Translations under genes and position numbers: made by a program | Shown: positions 6,889 through 9,039 of the stretch, piece by piece | Layout of the letters: every line of letters begins with the position of its first letter | Numbering within the stretch: the first letter of the stretch is position 1 | Origin: Maricaulis sp048270095 | GTDB lineage: Bacteria; Pseudomonadota; Alphaproteobacteria; Caulobacterales; Maricaulaceae | Direction of reading: 5' to 3' | NCBI RefSeq assembly: GCF_048270095.1 | Contig: NZ_JBLWTL010000041.1 | Location: 1 to 9,039 of the forward strand | DNA length: 9,039 nucleotides | The notes under the pieces: generated by a model | The model's database searches: none | What the model was told of the DNA's origin: nothing | Seen by the model: the letters and a program-made list of their open reading frames with translations, nothing else

Positions 6889-8904
6889 ATGTCATCACCA
6901 AGCTCGCAATCCGACCTGTTTTCCGCCTCGCCTGCGCCCATCCCTGATGCGACGCCGCCGGCAGGCTATTCCGCCGCCCAGATCGAGGTCCTCGAGGGCC
7001 TGGAAGCCGTGCGCCGACGTCCCGGCATGTATATCGGCGGCACAGACGAGCGCGCCTATCATCATCTGTTCGCTGAAATCCTCGACAATTCGATGGATGA
7101 AGCCGTCGCCGGCTGGGCCGACCGGATCGAGGTCTCGCTCGATGAGGACGGCTATATCACCGTCACCGATAATGGCCGCGGCATCCCGGTCGACCCGCAC
7201 CCGAAATTCCCCGACAAGTCGGCGCTGGAAGTCGTGCTGACCATCCTGCATGCCGGCGGCAAATTCTCCGACAAGGCGTACAAGACCTCTGGCGGACTGC
7301 ATGGCGTCGGCATCTCCGTCGTCAATGCGCTCTCCTCGGTGCTTGAAGTCGAAGTCGCCCGCGAAAAAGTGCTGTGGTCGCAAAATTATTCGCGCGGCCT
7401 GCCGCAGGGCCCGATCGTCCGCGTCGGCGCGACCGCCAATCGCCGTGGCACCCGGATCCGCTTCCTGCCCGATACCGAGATTTTCGGCGAGAAGATGAAA
7501 GTCAGCCCGGCGCGCGTCTATGCGATGACGCGCTCGAAGGCCTTCCTGCGCCGCGGCGTCAAGATCTTGTGGCGCTGCCCTCAATCCATGGTCGAGGGCA
7601 CCGACATCCCGTCCGAGACCGTATTGTGCTTCCCCGGCGGCCTGGCCGATCGCCTCTCGGAGATGACAGGCAAATCCGCTCTGGTCACGACCGAAGCCTT
7701 CAGCGGCAAGGTCGAGCGCGCCGATGATGGCGGCGGCGTCGAATGGGCGATGGCCTGGTCGAGCAATGGTTTCGGCGGCGAAGCCGACGGATTTTGCCAG
7801 ACGTTTTGCAACACCGTGCCAACGCCGCAGGGCGGCACGCATGAACAGGGTTTCCGCGCCGCGATCACCAAGGGTCTGCGCGCCTATGCCGATCACAGCC
7901 ACGCCAAGAAAGCGGCCCTGATCACACCCGATGACGTGCTCGGCGGTGCCGGGTCGCTGGTCTCGGTCTTTATCGGCGAACCGGAATTCCAGGGCCAGAC
8001 CAAGGAGCGCCTCGCCTCGCCCGAAGCCGCCAAACTGGTCGAGATGGCCGTGCGCGACCAGTTCGATCACTGGCTGGCGGGCTCTCCGAAAGAAGCCACC
8101 AAACTGGTCGAATGGGCGATCGAGCGCGCCGAGGACCGGCTGCGCCGCCGCAAGGAAAAGACCGTCAAGCGCCAGTCTGCCTCGCGCCGCCTGCGCCTGC
8201 CCGGCAAGCTCGCCGATTGCTCGCGCGCCGATGCCGATGGCACCGAGCTGTTTCTGGTCGAGGGCGATTCCGCCGGCGGCTCGGCCAAGCAGGCGCGCAA
8301 TCGCAAGACACAAGCCATCCTGCCGCTGCGCGGCAAAATCATCAATGTCGTCTCCTCGGCCAGCGACAAGGTCGCGGCCAATCAGGAGATCAGCGATCTG
8401 CAACTGGCGCTCGGCTGCCAGACAGGCTCCAAATTCAAGCTCGAGGAATTGCGTTATCAGCGCATCGTCATCATGACCGATGCCGATGTCGACGGCGCCC
8501 ATATTGCCGCCCTGCTGATCACTTTCTTCTTCACCGCCATGCCCGAGCTGATCCATGCCGGCCGCCTCTATCTGGCCCAGCCGCCGCTCTTCCGCCTGAC
8601 CCAGGGCAGCCACACGCTCTATGCCCGCGATGAGATCCACCGTGACCAACTCCTGCGCGACGAGTTCAAGGGCTCGGCCAAGGTTGATATCGGCCGCTTC
8701 AAGGGCCTCGGCGAAATGACCCCGGCACAGCTGAAAACCACCACCATGGATCCCGGCGTGCGCACCCTGGCCCGTGTCACCATCCCCGAGGGCGGTCTGC
8801 CGACGGTCGAGGCGCTGGTGGAAACCCTGATGGGCAAGAAGCCGGAACTCCGCTTCGCCTATATCCAGGAACACGCCCCGGAAATCAGCACGCTGGATAT
8901 CTAG
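6889..8904 (+). CDS. parE: DNA topoisomerase IV subunit B (ParE)
   Basis: This 671-residue ATPase subunit partners ParC to decatenate daughter chromosomes. The GHKL ATPase domain shows the catalytic Glu63 and Mg-binding Asn67 in EILDNSMDEA (63-72), DNGRGIP at 94-100 and the ATP lid GGLHGVG at 135-141. The transducer domain carries Lys372 in FQGQTKERL, a form typical of ParE rather than GyrB. The TOPRIM domain has EGDSAGG at 458-464 and the metal-binding DADVD at 531-535, and the C-terminus holds RFKGLGEM. Length fits ParE and lacks the large insertion of enteric GyrB. ATG 6889 is the only ATG/GTG/TTG codon between the in-frame stop at 6859 and the conserved region that fits. The first 30 residues are low-complexity and unconserved in type. 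No convincing Shine-Dalgarno sequence precedes it. A promoter inside or just after the upstream gene is likely but was not identified. Confidence 0.97.
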   Translation: MSSPSSQSDLFSASPAPIPDATPPAGYSAAQIEVLEGLEAVRRRPGMYIGGTDERAYHHLFAEILDNSMDEAVAGWADRIEVSLDEDGYITVTDNGRGIPVDPHPKFPDKSALEVVLTILHAGGKFSDKAYKTSGGLHGVGISVVNALSSVLEVEVAREKVLWSQNYSRGLPQGPIVRVGATANRRGTRIRFLPDTEIFGEKMKVSPARVYAMTRSKAFLRRGVKILWRCPQSMVEGTDIPSETVLCFPGGLADRLSEMTGKSALVTTEAFSGKVERADDGGGVEWAMAWSSNGFGGEADGFCQTFCNTVPTPQGGTHEQGFRAAITKGLRAYADHSHAKKAALITPDDVLGGAGSLVSVFIGEPEFQGQTKERLASPEAAKLVEMAVRDQFDHWLAGSPKEATKLVEWAIERAEDRLRRRKEKTVKRQSASRRLRLPGKLADCSRADADGTELFLVEGDSAGGSAKQARNRKTQAILPLRGKIINVVSSASDKVAANQEISDLQLALGCQTGSKFKLEELRYQRIVIMTDADVDGAHIAALLITFFFTAMPELIHAGRLYLAQPPLFRLTQGSHTLYARDEIHRDQLLRDEFKGSAKVDIGRFKGLGEMTPAQLKTTTMDPGVRTLARVTIPEGGLPTVEALVETLMGKKPELRFAYIQEHAPEISTLDI

Positions 8905-8915
8905 CGGCCGCACCA

Positions 8916-8946
8916 AAATCTCCACGCGGCGTGCCGCTGGAGGTTT
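8916..8946 (+). terminator. Terminator-like hairpin after parE
   Basis: AAATCTCCA (8916-8924) pairs with TGGAGGTTT (8938-8946) with one T-G wobble, and GCGG (8926-8929) pairs with CCGC (8934-8937) around the loop CGTG, leaving a single bulged C at 8925. The A-rich left arm and T-rich right arm, 11 nt after the parE stop, suit an intrinsic terminator that could work from either direction, although the T run is only three bases. Confidence 0.65.
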
Positions 8947-8953
8947 GAGTGGG

Positions 8954-8969
8954 CCTCCCGGATGGGAGG
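8954..8969. repeat. Second perfect hairpin, CCTCCC-GGAT-GGGAGG
   Basis: A 6-bp perfect inverted repeat with a 4-nt loop follows the parE terminator by 7 nt. It has no T run after it. It could be a back-up terminator stem or the first element of a structured transcript that continues with the inverted repeat starting at 8971. Confidence 0.45.
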
Positions 8970-8970
8970 T

Positions 8971-9038
8971 GTGTGGGACGCCGGCGAATGCCGTTAAGCG
9001 CTATGGTTAGTGAGTGTGACATCCGTGACGTCCCACAC
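8971..9038. repeat. 10-bp perfect inverted repeat enclosing 48 nt; possible structured RNA or element end
   Basis: GTGTGGGACG (8971-8980) and CGTCCCACAC (9029-9038) are perfectly complementary and could close a roughly 68-nt RNA. Inside lies a second small hairpin, CGGC-GAAT-GCCG (8982-8993), then an unpaired-looking stretch with the direct repeat GTGAC at 9016-9020 and 9025-9029. No ORF of note covers it. I do not recognise a known RNA family. It may be a small RNA, a regulatory leader for a gene beyond the window, or a repeat end. Confidence 0.45.
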
Positions 9039-9039
9039 G

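Noticed and set aside
6895..8925. A 676-codon open frame on the minus strand covering all of parE
   Set aside because: It mirrors the parE reading frame almost exactly, as happens in GC-rich genes with strong third-position bias. Its translation has no recognisable domain, and parE is an unambiguous full-length gene.
8971..9039. Definite group II intron 5' end
   Set aside because: GTGTG and TTAAG resemble such introns, but the opening bases are locked in a 10-bp perfect stem and no domain V or reverse transcriptase is visible in the window; kept only as a hypothesis.

Overview
This window looks like ordinary chromosome from a GC-rich alphaproteobacterium. It carries a conserved nitrogen-assimilation block (divergent nnr, then glnB-glnA), a large surface autotransporter, a small lytic-transglycosylase lipoprotein and parE. 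The ParE-type topoisomerase IV subunit, the GlnB/GlnA pair next to a YjeF-type gene and the style of the autotransporter point to the Caulobacterales/Maricaulales (Hyphomonadaceae- or Maricaulis-like). That placement rests on memory of protein style and gene order, not on a search.

Layout. Positions 1-932 (minus) hold the N-terminal 310 codons of a bifunctional NAD(P)H-hydrate repair enzyme that runs off the left edge. A 131-bp divergent intergenic region separates it from glnB (1064-1402), which encodes a canonical 112-residue PII protein. After 41 bp comes glnA (1444-2847), a type I glutamine synthetase that keeps its adenylylation tyrosine. A strong hairpin (2875-2913) ends that operon. 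A weak promoter candidate precedes a 1059-residue type Va autotransporter (3014-6193), followed after 54 bp by a 200-residue SLT-domain lipoprotein (6248-6850) and, after another 38 bp, by parE (6889-8904). The last 135 bp hold three inverted repeats: a terminator-like hairpin, a second short hairpin, and a 10-bp perfect inverted repeat enclosing 48 nt that reaches to within one base of the window end.

How the parts work together. GlnB senses 2-oxoglutarate, ATP and uridylylation state and controls GlnA; both keep their covalent-modification tyrosines, so the GlnD/GlnE cascade is expected elsewhere in the genome. The autotransporter and the transglycosylase lipoprotein both act in the envelope and lie in tandem, but a functional link is only inferred. 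ParE works with ParC, which is not in the window.

I found no CRISPR array, insertion sequence, tRNA or rRNA, and no clear novel multi-gene system. The least explained signals are the structured 3' end after parE and the accessory autotransporter/transglycosylase pair inserted between housekeeping genes.
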